NCBI GenBank assembly: GCA_035606945.1
Contig: DATNDR010000132.1
Span: 1 to 64,000, forward strand
DNA length: 64,000 bases
Direction: 5' to 3'
Origin: GCA-003244245 sp035606945
GTDB lineage: Bacteria > Actinomycetota > Actinomycetes > Mycobacteriales > Pseudonocardiaceae
In this document: positions 54,021 to 62,190 of the stretch, one piece after another
Layout: each line of letters starts with the position of its first letter
How positions within the stretch are numbered: the stretch's first letter is position 1
Translations under genes and position numbers: made by a program
Notes under the pieces: model-generated
The model's database searches: none
What the model was told of the DNA's origin: nothing
The model's input: the letters and a program-made list of their open reading frames with translations, nothing else

Positions 54021-55550
54021 AGTATCGCTACTGTCGCGAACCGGAAAGCGTTTCCCAGCCTCAGCTGGGCGGCGCTCGGCGTGCTGGCGTTCTCCTTCAC
54101 GTTTCCCGCCACCGCGCTAGCCGAACGGGGCTTCGATCCGTACCTCGTCGGCGCCGGCCGTTCGGTGATCGCCGCGGTCATCGCCGCCGCCTGCCTGCGC
54201 GCCGTCCGCGCGCCGCTGCCTCGGCGAGAGCACTGGCCAGGACTGATCGCGGTGGCCGTGGGCTGCGGTCTCGGCTTCGGGCTGTTGTCGGCGCTCGCGC
54301 TGGAGCACACCACGTCGAGCCACGCGGCGGTGGTGGTCGGGCTGCTGCCGGCGGCTACCGCCGCCGTCGCCGCCATCCGCCTGGCCGAACGCCCCGGTCC
54401 GCTTTTTTGGGCGGCCAGCTGCGTCGGCACGGTCGCGGTCGTGAGCTATGCGCTGTCGCGCCAGACCGGCGCTCTGCATGCTGCCGATGCGCTACTGCTC
54501 GCGGCGCTGGTCATCGGCGCGGTCGGCTACGCCGAAGGCGGACGGCTTGCTCGGGCGATGCCAGGCTGGCAGGTGATCGGCTGGGGCGCGCTGGCAGCGT
54601 TGCCTTTCTCACTGCCGATCACCGTGGCCGCACTTGCCTACCACCCCCCGGTGCACCCCAGCGCGTCCGCCGTTGCGGGTTTCGCCTATGTGGGCATCGT
54701 CTCGATGTTCCTCGGCCTTGTCGCCTGGTACCGCGGGCTCGCCGAAGCGGGGGTGGCCAGGGCAAGCCAGCTCCAGCTCGGCCAGCCGCTGCTGACGATC
54801 GCCTGGTCGGTGCCGCTGCTGGGCGATCACTTGGACATAGCCGGCGTGGCCACCGTCGTTGTCGTCGCCGGCTGCGTGTTCGTCACCCAGCGGGCACGCC
54901 CGGGGCGGGTCGCGGCGGTGCCGGTGCGGGCCACGCCGCGCACCCGTATCCGCCGCCACGCCGATCGTGCCCGCCACGGCCGCAACGAGCTCTACGAGAT
55001 CCTCGATGCCGGACTCGTCGCCCACGTCGCATTCATCACCGACGGGTACCCGGTCGTGCTCCCGATGGGCTACGCCCGTGACGGCGACACACTGCTGCTG
55101 CACGGTTCAAGTAAAAACCGCATGCTGCAAGCGCTCGCCGGCGGCGCCGAGCTGTGCGCGACGATCACGCTGCTCGACGGGCTGGTACTCGCCGCCACGG
55201 CGTTCACCCACTCGATGAACTACCGCAGCGCGGTCATCTACGGCCGCGCCACCCAGATCACCGATCCTGAGGCCAAAGGTCAGGCGCTGGACCGCTTCAT
55301 CGAATTCTTGCTTCCCGGACGCACTCGGGAGTTACCGGCGCATACCCGCCAGGAACTCGCCGCCACCCTGGTGCTCACCGTGCCATTGCACGAGGTGTCG
55401 GTCAAAGCGCGCAGCGGGCCGCCGGGACCCGCGCCGGCCCAGAGCAACCCCCCGTGGACCGGCGTCATCCCGCTCGCGGTCACGCAGGGACGACCACAGC
55501 CGACCGCAGCTAGATCAGAACAGTGCTCTGGCCAGCGCCCGGCGGGCTGA
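54009..55550 (+). CDS. EamA/DMT transporter fused to a PNPOx-like flavin-binding domain
   Basis: 513-residue protein. Residues 1-300 have about ten membrane helices of the drug/metabolite transporter type (SWAALGVLAFSFTFPATALA, then SHAAVVVGLLPAATAAVAAI, then YVGIVSMFLGLVAWYRGLAE). A basic linker (RTRIRRHADRARHGRNELY) leads into a split-barrel FMN/heme-type domain, residues about 310-475 (EILDAGLVAHVAFITDGYPV, then LLLHGSSKNRMLQALAGGAE), normally a separate 210-230 residue pyridoxamine-phosphate-oxidase family protein. The last 40 residues are Pro/Gln-rich. The divergent MocR suggests a link to vitamin B6 or amino compounds. Its 3' end overlaps the convergent thioredoxin gene by 36 bp. Confidence 0.88.
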   Translation: MTAQSIATVANRKAFPSLSWAALGVLAFSFTFPATALAERGFDPYLVGAGRSVIAAVIAAACLRAVRAPLPRREHWPGLIAVAVGCGLGFGLLSALALEHTTSSHAAVVVGLLPAATAAVAAIRLAERPGPLFWAASCVGTVAVVSYALSRQTGALHAADALLLAALVIGAVGYAEGGRLARAMPGWQVIGWGALAALPFSLPITVAALAYHPPVHPSASAVAGFAYVGIVSMFLGLVAWYRGLAEAGVARASQLQLGQPLLTIAWSVPLLGDHLDIAGVATVVVVAGCVFVTQRARPGRVAAVPVRATPRTRIRRHADRARHGRNELYEILDAGLVAHVAFITDGYPVVLPMGYARDGDTLLLHGSSKNRMLQALAGGAELCATITLLDGLVLAATAFTHSMNYRSAVIYGRATQITDPEAKGQALDRFIEFLLPGRTRELPAHTRQELAATLVLTVPLHEVSVKARSGPPGPAPAQSNPPWTGVIPLAVTQGRPQPTAARSEQCSGQRPAG

Positions 55551-56471
55551 GGTGATCCGCGGGTCGTCGGATGGAAACAGCTCGAACAGCCCGACGAGGT
55601 GCGCGCGGGCTCGGTCGCAGTCTTCGCCGGTCAGCCGCCGCACAGCACCGACCAGCCGCTCGAAGGCTCGCTCCGGCGTTCCGGCGGCCACCTCGGCATC
55701 GGCGGCGGCGATCTGCGCGTCGACGTCGTCGGGTGCCGCATCGGCCTTGGCCACCGCTGCCGGGTCGACCGCGTCGGTGCGCGCCAGGAAACGGACCTGG
55801 GCCAGCGCGATCTTGGCCACCTCGTTGGCCGGCTCGGCGGCCAGGATCTGCTGGTAGGCCGCTTCGGCGGTGGCATAGTCACCAGTCGCCAGCGCGGCTT
55901 CGGCGGCGGTGAACCGGGGGTCCTCCGTCTCGGCGCCAGGCTGGCTGCCGGCGGCACCCTGCTCGGCGGCCCGGATGCCAGGCAGTTGATCGCGCAGCGC
56001 ATCGAGTAGCGACGTGATCCATCGCTTCACTTCCGGCTCGGGCCGGGCGCCGGCGAAGGCGTCGATCGGCTGGCCGGCCGCGATGGCGATGATGGTGGGG
56101 ATGGACTGGGCTCCGAACAGCTGAGCGATCCGCGGGTTGGCATCGACGTCGATCTTGGCCAGCACCCAGGCGCCGCCGCCCGCCGCGGCGAGCCGTTCGA
56201 GCACCGGAGACAGCTGCTTGCAGGGGCCGCACCAGGTCGCCCACAGGTCGACCACCACGAGCACCTGCATCGAGCGGTCGACGACATCGGTTTGGAAGCT
56301 CTGCTCGGTGACATCGACGACCCAGGTGGCGACGCCGCCGCCGGAGGTAGGGGCGCTCGGCGCGTCGCGCCGGGGAGCCGAATCGGCCCGCGCCTTGAGG
56401 GCAGACAGGTCGACGGCACCGGACAGTGCGCCGGATAGTGCTGCGGTCTGCTGAGGGTTGGGCCTGCTCAC
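55515..56471 (-). CDS. thioredoxin-TPR co-chaperone (YbbN/CnoX type)
   Basis: 318-residue protein. A disordered Ala-rich N-terminus precedes a thioredoxin domain (about 45-155) with the redox motif DLWATWCGPCKQLSPVLE and cis-Pro in AQSIPTIIAIAAG. The C-terminal part (about 190-318) is TPR-like helices (AAEAALATGDYATAEAAYQQ). Proteins of this plan hold unfolded proteins and repair cysteines under stress. It is cytosolic. The same neighbour relation to glgB/glgE and thiolase genes is known in mycobacteria. It lies 63 bp downstream of icmA. Confidence 0.92.
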   Translation of the reverse strand: MSRPNPQQTAALSGALSGAVDLSALKARADSAPRRDAPSAPTSGGGVATWVVDVTEQSFQTDVVDRSMQVLVVVDLWATWCGPCKQLSPVLERLAAAGGGAWVLAKIDVDANPRIAQLFGAQSIPTIIAIAAGQPIDAFAGARPEPEVKRWITSLLDALRDQLPGIRAAEQGAAGSQPGAETEDPRFTAAEAALATGDYATAEAAYQQILAAEPANEVAKIALAQVRFLARTDAVDPAAVAKADAAPDDVDAQIAAADAEVAAGTPERAFERLVGAVRRLTGEDCDRARAHLVGLFELFPSDDPRITSARRALARALF

Positions 56472-56534
56472 GCCTTCTATCCTGGCATGGCCGTCTATCC
56501 TGAGACGATCGGGCGGACCGAGGATGCCGGGATG

Positions 56535-58238
56535 TCAGAACCGGGCCGGCTCCCGGTACTCACCCCACTGAATCTTGAGCGCCCCGCAGATTTCGCCGAG
56601 GGTGGCCTCGGCCCGCGCCGCGTCGAGCATCGGCTCGATGAGGTTGCCCTCCCCTGCGGCTTGATCGACCATGGCGGCGATAGCCCGGTCGACGGCGGCC
56701 TGGTCGCGCTGGCTGCGGCGCTGGACCAGCGCCCGGTTCTGCTCGCGTTCCACCTCGTGGCTCACCCGCAGGATCTCCAGCTCCTCGGTCACCGACTCGG
56801 TCAGCGTGTTCACGCCGACGATCTTCTTGTCGCCTTTTTCCAGCGCGTGCTGGTAGGTGAACGCCGCGTCGGCGATCTCGCCGGTGAACCAGCCGTCCTC
56901 GATGCCGCGCAGGATGCCGGAGGTCATCTCTCCGATCGGATGCCGGCCCGAGGGCACTGCCGCCGTGGCCATGTCCTTGATCCGGGCGAAGATCCGCTCG
57001 GCGTCGGCCTCGATCCGGTCGGTCAGCGCTTCGACGTACCAGGAGCCACCCAGCGGGTCGATCACATTAGCGACCCCGGACTCCTCCATGATCACCTGCT
57101 GGGTGCGCAGGGCGATCTCCGCGGCTCGCTGCGAAGGCAGCGCCAGGGTCTCGTCCAGGGAGTTGGTGTGCATCGAGTTGGTGCCGCCCAACACCCCGGC
57201 CAGCGCCTCGATCGTGGTCCGCACGATGTTGTTGTAGGGCTGCTGCGCGGTGAGCGACACGCCCGCTGTCTGGGTGTGAAAGCGCAGCCACTGCGCCTTG
57301 TCGCTGGTGGCGCCGTAGACGTCACGCATCCAGCGGGCCCAGATCCGCCGGGCTGCGCGGAACTTCGCGATCTCTTCGAAGAAGTCGATGTGGGCGTCGA
57401 AGAAGAACGTCAGGCCCGGGGCGAAGCGGTCGACGTCGTGACCGCGGGAGCGTCCCAATTCCACGTAGCCGAACCCATCGGCGAGGGTGAAGGCCAGTTC
57501 CTGCGCGGCCGTCGCGCCGGCTTCCCGGATGTGGTAACCGGAGATCGACAGCGGCTTGTAGGCCGGGATCTGTTCCGTGCAGTAGGCCAGCAGGTCGCCG
57601 ATCAGGCGCAGATGCGGTTCGGGGGGGAACAGCCACTCCTTCTGAGCGATGTACTCCTTGAAGATGTCGGTCTGCAGGGTGCCGTTGAGCCGGGTGATGT
57701 CCGCGCCCTGTCTTTCGGCGGCGACCAGGTACATGCAGAACATCGGCACCGCCGGACCCGAAATCGTCATCGACGTCGTGACCTGCTCCAGCGGGATATC
57801 GGCGAACAGGACGTCGAGATCTGCGGCACTGTCGATCGCCACGCCGCAGTGACCCACCTCGCCGAAGCTGCGCGGATCGTCGGAGTCGCGACCCATCAGA
57901 GTGGGCATGTCGAAGGCCACTGACAGCCCGCCCCCACCGTTGCGCAGTATCTGCCGGTAGCGCTCATTGGTCTGGCGGGCGTTGCCGAAGCCGGCGAATT
58001 GACGGATCGTCCAAGTGCGGCCCCGGTAACCGGTCGAGTGCACACCGCGGGTGAACGGGTACTCCCCCGGCCAGCCGATGCGCTCGAAACCCCGGAAGGG
58101 CTCCCCCTCGCGCGGCCCGTACACCGGGTCGACCTCGACTCCGGACAGCGTGGTGAAGTCCGCATCGCGCAACCGTCCCTCCTGCTGCGCTTGGGCGTAC
58201 CGCCGCCGCCACCGCTCCCCACCGTCGTCACCTGCCAT
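56535..58238 (-). CDS. icmA: isobutyryl-CoA mutase large subunit (acyl-CoA mutase, no B12 domain)
   Basis: 567-residue catalytic barrel of a B12-dependent acyl-CoA mutase interconverting isobutyryl- and n-butyryl-CoA. The cobalamin-binding domain is absent and must come from a separate small subunit not in this window. TWTIRQFAGFG has Phe81 and DIFKEYIAQK has Gln199, matching the Phe/Gln pair (F80/Q198) that distinguishes IcmA from methylmalonyl-CoA mutase (Tyr/Arg). Length equals IcmA (566). The ATG at 58238 is chosen over a GTG 26 codons upstream inside the palindromic repeat. The neighbours meaB, thiolase, epimerase and ccrA fit butyryl-/methylmalonyl-CoA metabolism, as in Streptomyces. 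Confidence 0.9.
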   Translation of the reverse strand: MAGDDGGERWRRRYAQAQQEGRLRDADFTTLSGVEVDPVYGPREGEPFRGFERIGWPGEYPFTRGVHSTGYRGRTWTIRQFAGFGNARQTNERYRQILRNGGGGLSVAFDMPTLMGRDSDDPRSFGEVGHCGVAIDSAADLDVLFADIPLEQVTTSMTISGPAVPMFCMYLVAAERQGADITRLNGTLQTDIFKEYIAQKEWLFPPEPHLRLIGDLLAYCTEQIPAYKPLSISGYHIREAGATAAQELAFTLADGFGYVELGRSRGHDVDRFAPGLTFFFDAHIDFFEEIAKFRAARRIWARWMRDVYGATSDKAQWLRFHTQTAGVSLTAQQPYNNIVRTTIEALAGVLGGTNSMHTNSLDETLALPSQRAAEIALRTQQVIMEESGVANVIDPLGGSWYVEALTDRIEADAERIFARIKDMATAAVPSGRHPIGEMTSGILRGIEDGWFTGEIADAAFTYQHALEKGDKKIVGVNTLTESVTEELEILRVSHEVEREQNRALVQRRSQRDQAAVDRAIAAMVDQAAGEGNLIEPMLDAARAEATLGEICGALKIQWGEYREPARF

Positions 58239-58273
58239 GACATCCAATAGTAGGACATCCAACCAACTCTTTT

Positions 58274-58339
58274 CCCCGACATGGAGACATATCGGGGTCA
58301 AAGGCGCCCCTTTCACCCCGATATGTCTCCATGTCGGGG
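58274..58339. repeat. inverted pair of 24-bp ATATCGGGG-type repeats
   Basis: Units 58274-58297 and 58316-58339 are exact reverse complements (ends CCCCGACATG and CATATCGGGG on the first), separated by 18 bp that are themselves nearly palindromic (AAAGG/CCTTT). The whole 66 bp can fold into one long hairpin. It lies between the thiamine-binding-family gene and icmA and supplies the last codons and stop of the former. A third, single copy is at 20457-20479. Confidence 0.9.
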
Positions 58340-58648
58340 TGGGGTGGGTGGGGCGGCGGCGAGGTGTTGGTGGACGCGGGCGACTTTGGCTTGTAGTTGG
58401 TTGGTGTGCCCGGGGCGGATGTCGGCTTTGAGGACCAGGGACGTGCGTGGTGCGCCGCGGCTGGCCGCCTCGACCGCGCGGCGCACCACGTCCATCACCT
58501 CATCCCATTCTCCCTCGATGAGGGTGAACATGGCGTTGAGCTCGTAGGGCAGCCCGGAGTCTGCGACCACCCGAACCGCCTCCGCCACGGCGGCGCTGAC
58601 GCTGTCGGATTCGCCTCCGGCGGGGGCGACGCTGAATGCCACGATCAT
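58313..58648 (-). CDS. MTH1187/YqgV-family thiamine-binding-like protein
   Basis: 111-residue ferredoxin-fold protein of UPF0045. It starts MIVAFSVAPAGGESDSVSAA and has LPYELNAMFTLIEGEWDEVM, the family core that binds thiamine-like ligands in characterised members. The C-terminal 12 or so residues (ending PRHGDISG) are encoded by the palindromic repeat, so the repeat has probably replaced the original end of the gene. The function in vivo is unknown; a role in thiamine sensing or supply is inferred. It is divergent from MarR across 51 bp. Confidence 0.85.
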   Translation of the reverse strand: MIVAFSVAPAGGESDSVSAAVAEAVRVVADSGLPYELNAMFTLIEGEWDEVMDVVRRAVEAASRGAPRTSLVLKADIRPGHTNQLQAKVARVHQHLAAAPPTPPRHGDISG

Positions 58649-58686
58649 CTTTCCAGCCTGCCCTACCCGGCGGGGACGCGGAGCCT

Positions 58687-58692
58687 TACGGT
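58687..58692 (+). promoter_or_regulatory. -10 box of the MarR gene (leaderless)
   Basis: TACGGT ends 7 nt before the MarR ATG at 58700, with no Shine-Dalgarno between. The spacing predicts transcription starting at or next to the ATG. Confidence 0.5.
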
Positions 58693-58699
58693 TTCATCC

Positions 58700-59206
58700 A
58701 TGTCCTCGCATCATCCGCTGCCGTTCGACCCGATCGAACGGGCCGCGCGAATCTGGCAAGACCGCATCGGGCCGGCGGGGACGATGGCTGCGGTGACCAA
58801 CATCATGCGGGTGCAGCAGATCCTGCAGTCGGCGGTGGATGCGGCGCTGCGCCCGCACGGCCTGACCTTCGCCCGGTACGAAGCGCTGGTCCTGCTGGTG
58901 TTCTCCCGCCAGGGCACCCTGCCGATGAAGGTGATGGGCCAGCGACTCCAGTTGCACCCGACCAGCGTGACCAACATCGTCGATCGGCTGCAGGCCGACC
59001 GTCTCGTCGATCGCAGTGGCCACCCCACCGATCGGCGCACGACCCTGGTCACGATCACCGAAGCCGGCCGGCAGCGTCAGAAAGCCGCCACCGTGGCACT
59101 GACCGACATCGACTTCGGCTTCATCGGGCTGGACGAGGAACAGACCGCCCAGCTCACCGCACTGCTGACGCAGGTACGCCGAGCCGCCGGCGATTTCACC
59201 GACTAG
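58700..59206 (+). CDS. MarR-family transcriptional regulator
   Basis: 168-residue winged-helix repressor. The core reads LPMKVMGQRLQLHPTSVTNI and VDRLQADRLVDRSGHPTDRR, the recognition helix and wing of MarR proteins; helices at both ends form the dimer interface. The ATG at 58700 was chosen for the family length; an upstream extension has poor coding character. Its place in a cluster of acyl-CoA genes suggests control by a CoA ester or organic acid, but no operator was identified. It is convergent with meaB, separated by a tandem repeat. Confidence 0.93.
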   Translation: MSSHHPLPFDPIERAARIWQDRIGPAGTMAAVTNIMRVQQILQSAVDAALRPHGLTFARYEALVLLVFSRQGTLPMKVMGQRLQLHPTSVTNIVDRLQADRLVDRSGHPTDRRTTLVTITEAGRQRQKAATVALTDIDFGFIGLDEEQTAQLTALLTQVRRAAGDFTD

Positions 59207-59207
59207 T

Positions 59208-59251
59208 CCCGGTGTGTCGTGCCCCCGTGCCCGGTGTGTCGTGCCCACGTG
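59208..59251. repeat. two tandem 22-bp repeats between convergent genes
   Basis: Unit CCCGGTGTGTCGTGCCC plus CCGTG (59208-59229) is followed directly by the same unit with one change, CACGTG at the end (59230-59251). It fills the whole gap between the MarR stop and the meaB stop. Origin and role unknown; it is not self-complementary, so it is not a classical terminator. Confidence 0.9.
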
Positions 59252-59252
59252 A

Positions 59253-60221
59253 TCAAGCGCCCAGCTCACTGATCAGATCGTCGGCGGCTCGATAGACGTC
59301 CAGCTCGCCGACGACGACCCGCTTGGCCAGCCCACGTAACGCGCTGCCCCGCAGCAGGTCGCCGAGCTTGCCGTGTAACTGGGCCAGCGCGATCGCCTCG
59401 ACCTCGGCCTCCGCGCGGCGCTGCCGGCGAGCATCCAGCTCGCCGTGGTCGAGCATCCACGCCCGGTGCTGCCCGATCGCCCCGACCAGCTCGTCGATGC
59501 CATCAGCTCTGGTGGCCACCGTGCAGATCACCGGTGGCCGCCAGCTCGGGCCCGCGCTGCCCCGCCGGCCCAGCGCGATCAGGTGTTTGAGCTCCCGGAC
59601 GGTCTGATCGGCGCCTTCCCGGTCGGCCTTGTTCACCACGAATACGTCCGCGACCTCGAGGATGCCCGCCTTGGCCGCCTGGATCCCATCACCCATTCCC
59701 GGCGCCAGCAGCACCACCGTGGTGTCCGCCAGCGCCATTACCTCCACCTCGGACTGGCCGACCCCGACGGTCTCCACCAGCACCTCGTCGCAGCCCGCGG
59801 CGGCCAGCACGCGCAGCGCCTGCGGGGTGGCCCAGGCGATGCCCCCCAGGTGCCCGCGGGTGGCCATGGAGCGGATGAACACACCCGGATCGGTCGCATG
59901 TTCCTGCATCCGCACGCGGTCACCGAGCAGCGCCCCGCCGGAGAACGGCGAGGACGGGTCGACGGCAAGCACGCCCACCTGCTTACCGGCCGCTCGCAGT
60001 GCCGTGACCAGCGCGCTGACAGAGGTCGACTTGCCCACCCCGGGCGGCCCCGTGACGCCGACAACCTGGGCCCGGCCGGTATCACGGGCCAGCGCCGCGG
60101 CCAGCGCGCGCAGCTCCGGCGCACCGTCCTCGATCAGCGAGATGAGCCGGGCGACCGCGCGGGCCTGGCCCTGCCGCGCGTGGACGACCAGGTCGTCGAT
60201 GTCGCGGCTGCGCGAAGTCAC
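59253..60221 (-). CDS. meaB: MeaB-family GTPase, mutase chaperone
   Basis: 322-residue G3E GTPase that loads and protects B12-dependent acyl-CoA mutases. P-loop GVTGPPGVGKSTSVSAL, switch region LAVDPSSPFSGGALLGDRVR, VETVGVGQSEVEVMALADTT, and base-specificity motif FVVNKADREGADQ are all present. C-terminal dimerisation helices follow. Its GTG overlaps the thiolase stop (GTGA), so it is coupled to that gene. IcmA, 1 kb away on the same strand, is the likely client. Confidence 0.95.
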   Translation of the reverse strand: MTSRSRDIDDLVVHARQGQARAVARLISLIEDGAPELRALAAALARDTGRAQVVGVTGPPGVGKSTSVSALVTALRAAGKQVGVLAVDPSSPFSGGALLGDRVRMQEHATDPGVFIRSMATRGHLGGIAWATPQALRVLAAAGCDEVLVETVGVGQSEVEVMALADTTVVLLAPGMGDGIQAAKAGILEVADVFVVNKADREGADQTVRELKHLIALGRRGSAGPSWRPPVICTVATRADGIDELVGAIGQHRAWMLDHGELDARRQRRAEAEVEAIALAQLHGKLGDLLRGSALRGLAKRVVVGELDVYRAADDLISELGA

Positions 60222-61426
60222 GCCACAGCGTCGTTAGGGTCGCCGGGAACCCGCAGGATCAGCGCGTCACCCTGACCACCGCCGCCGCACAGCGACGCGG
60301 CGCCGATGCCGCCACCGCGCCGCCGCAGCTCCATCGCCAGGTGCAGCGCCAGCCGGGCGCCGGACGCGCCGATCGGGTGGCCCAGCGCGATCGCCCCGCC
60401 GTTGGGATTGACCCGCGCCGGGTCGATGCCGAGCTTGCGGGTGGACACCACTCCCACCGCGGCGAACGCCTCGTTGATCTCCACGAGGTCCAGGTCGCTG
60501 ACCTCGATGCCCTGCTTGCGGCAGGCCACCAGCACCGCATTGGCGGGCTGTTCGTGCAGGCTGGAGTCGTCGGGGCCGGCGACCATGCCGTGCGCCCCGA
60601 TCTCGGCCAGCCAGCTCAGACCCAACTCGGTCGCCTTGGCCTTACTCATGACGACGACCGCGGCGGCTCCATCAGTGATGGGAGACGACGAGCCGGCGGT
60701 GATGGTGCCATCGGCGGCGAAGGCCGGACGCAGCTTGCTCAAGCCCTCGGCGGTGGTGTCCGGCCGGATACCCTCGTCGCGGTCGACGACGATCGGGTCA
60801 CCCTTGCGCTGCGGCACGGTCACCGGGGTGATCTCCTCAGCGAACAACCCGTTCGCCACGGCTCGCCCGGCCCGCTGATGCGACTGCGCAGCGAACTCGT
60901 CCTGCTCAGCGCGGGTCAGCTGATGGCGCGCGTTGTGCTTCTCGGTGGAAGCGCCCATCGAGACCTGATCGAACGAGTCGTGCAGGCCGTCGTAGGCCAT
61001 GTGATCGAGCATGGTGACATCGCCGTATTTGAACCCGGAGCGCGATTTGGGCAGCAGGTGCGGCGCCTGGGTCATCGACTCCTGGCCACCGGCCACGATG
61101 ATGTCGTACTCGCCGGCCCGGATCAGCTGATCGGCCAGCGCGATCGCGTTCAAACCGGACAGGCACACCTTGTTGACTGTCAAAGCCGGCACGTCCATGC
61201 CGATCCCGGCGTTGACCGCTGCCTGCCGCGCGGGAATCTGGCCGGCACCCGCGGTGAGCACCTGACCCATGATCACGTACTGCACCTGCTCGGGTGACAC
61301 GCCGGCGCGCTCCAGCGCGGCCTTGATGGCGAAGCCACCGAGCTGGGCGGCTGAGAAATCCTTGAGCTGACCGAGCAGCCGCCCCATCGGGGTGCGGGCG
61401 CCGGCGACGATCACGGAACCGGTCAT
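60218..61426 (-). CDS. acetyl-CoA C-acetyltransferase (thiolase)
   Basis: 402-residue biosynthetic-type thiolase condensing two acetyl-CoA to acetoacetyl-CoA. The acyl-enzyme cysteine is Cys88 in VNKVCLSGLNAI. The C-terminal motifs are NPNGGAIALGHPIGASGARL (His) and ASLCGGGGQGDALI (second Cys). It starts MTGSVIVAGARTPMGRL, the family N-terminus. It is the first gene of a two-gene operon with meaB. Acetoacetyl-CoA would be reduced and dehydrated to crotonyl-CoA, the substrate of the CcrA enzyme encoded 0.8 kb away; the reductase and dehydratase for those steps are not here. Confidence 0.95.
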   Translation of the reverse strand: MTGSVIVAGARTPMGRLLGQLKDFSAAQLGGFAIKAALERAGVSPEQVQYVIMGQVLTAGAGQIPARQAAVNAGIGMDVPALTVNKVCLSGLNAIALADQLIRAGEYDIIVAGGQESMTQAPHLLPKSRSGFKYGDVTMLDHMAYDGLHDSFDQVSMGASTEKHNARHQLTRAEQDEFAAQSHQRAGRAVANGLFAEEITPVTVPQRKGDPIVVDRDEGIRPDTTAEGLSKLRPAFAADGTITAGSSSPITDGAAAVVVMSKAKATELGLSWLAEIGAHGMVAGPDDSSLHEQPANAVLVACRKQGIEVSDLDLVEINEAFAAVGVVSTRKLGIDPARVNPNGGAIALGHPIGASGARLALHLAMELRRRGGGIGAASLCGGGGQGDALILRVPGDPNDAVA

Positions 61427-61531
61427 AACGCAGACCTCCGGTATGACTTCGGTGAATCAGGCTGTATTTCGACCTTACCGCGCTATCCGCAGCCGCACGC
61501 GAGATGACAATAAGCACACTGTGGCCGGCCG

Positions 61532-61537
61532 TAGGCT
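61532..61537 (+). promoter_or_regulatory. -10 box of the epimerase gene (leaderless)
   Basis: TAGGCT ends 7 nt before the ATG at 61545, and there is no Shine-Dalgarno. Same hexamer and spacing class as the promoters before 30610 and 10737. Confidence 0.5.
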
Positions 61538-61544
61538 GCAGCTC

Positions 61545-61991
61545 ATGACACCACTGCCGGCTTTCGTCACAGCGATTGATCACGTCGGCATCGCGGTGCC
61601 CGATTTCGAGGCGGCCGTCGAGTTTTACCGGACGACATTCGGGCTGGAGCTGGCGCACGAGGAGGTCAACGAGGAGCAGGGAGTGCACGAAGGCATGCTG
61701 CGCGCCCCCGGCGACCCCGGCACCGGTGCCGCGATACAGCTGCTGGCCCCGCTGAGCCCGACTTCCACCATCGCCAAGTTCCTGGACCGCAGCGGTCCCG
61801 GGCTGCAGCAACTGGCTTACCGGGTCACCGATATCGAGGTCGCCATGCGGGCGCTGCGCGCCACCGGCGTCCGGCTGCTCTACGACGCCCCGCGCCGTGG
61901 CACCGCCGGATCAAAGATCAACTTCATTCATCCCAAGGACGCCGGCGGCGTGCTGGTCGAACTGGTGCAACCAGCCGACGGCGAACACTAG
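61545..61991 (+). CDS. mce: methylmalonyl-CoA epimerase
   Basis: 148-residue vicinal-oxygen-chelate protein that interconverts the 2R and 2S forms of methylmalonyl-CoA. IDHVGIAVPDFEAAVEFYRT starts the first VOC module (metal His). Metal ligands continue in QQLAYRVTDIEVA-type sequence (LQQLAYRVTDIEVAM), and LVELVQP at the end carries the Glu. The family His in the third position appears replaced (LAYRV where HIAF/HIAY is usual), so metal binding should be checked. The ATG at 61545 is preceded by a -10 box at 7 nt. It is divergent from the thiolase operon across 118 bp. Confidence 0.88.
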   Translation: MTPLPAFVTAIDHVGIAVPDFEAAVEFYRTTFGLELAHEEVNEEQGVHEGMLRAPGDPGTGAAIQLLAPLSPTSTIAKFLDRSGPGLQQLAYRVTDIEVAMRALRATGVRLLYDAPRRGTAGSKINFIHPKDAGGVLVELVQPADGEH

Positions 61992-62190
61992 AACCGGAAG
62001 GGCGCCGTCCGCGCGGTCCTGATGATCAGTGAGCCGCCGCTCCGACCCTCGCCGAATCAGCGCCATCGAGCGCCTGAGCGAACAGACCGGTCTCACTCAC
62101 TTGGGGTCGTGGCGATTGATATACTGATCGACGCTCTCAGCGTAGCCGTGCCATTCCCGCGCGGGAAGCGGACACCAGGGAAGGACGACT

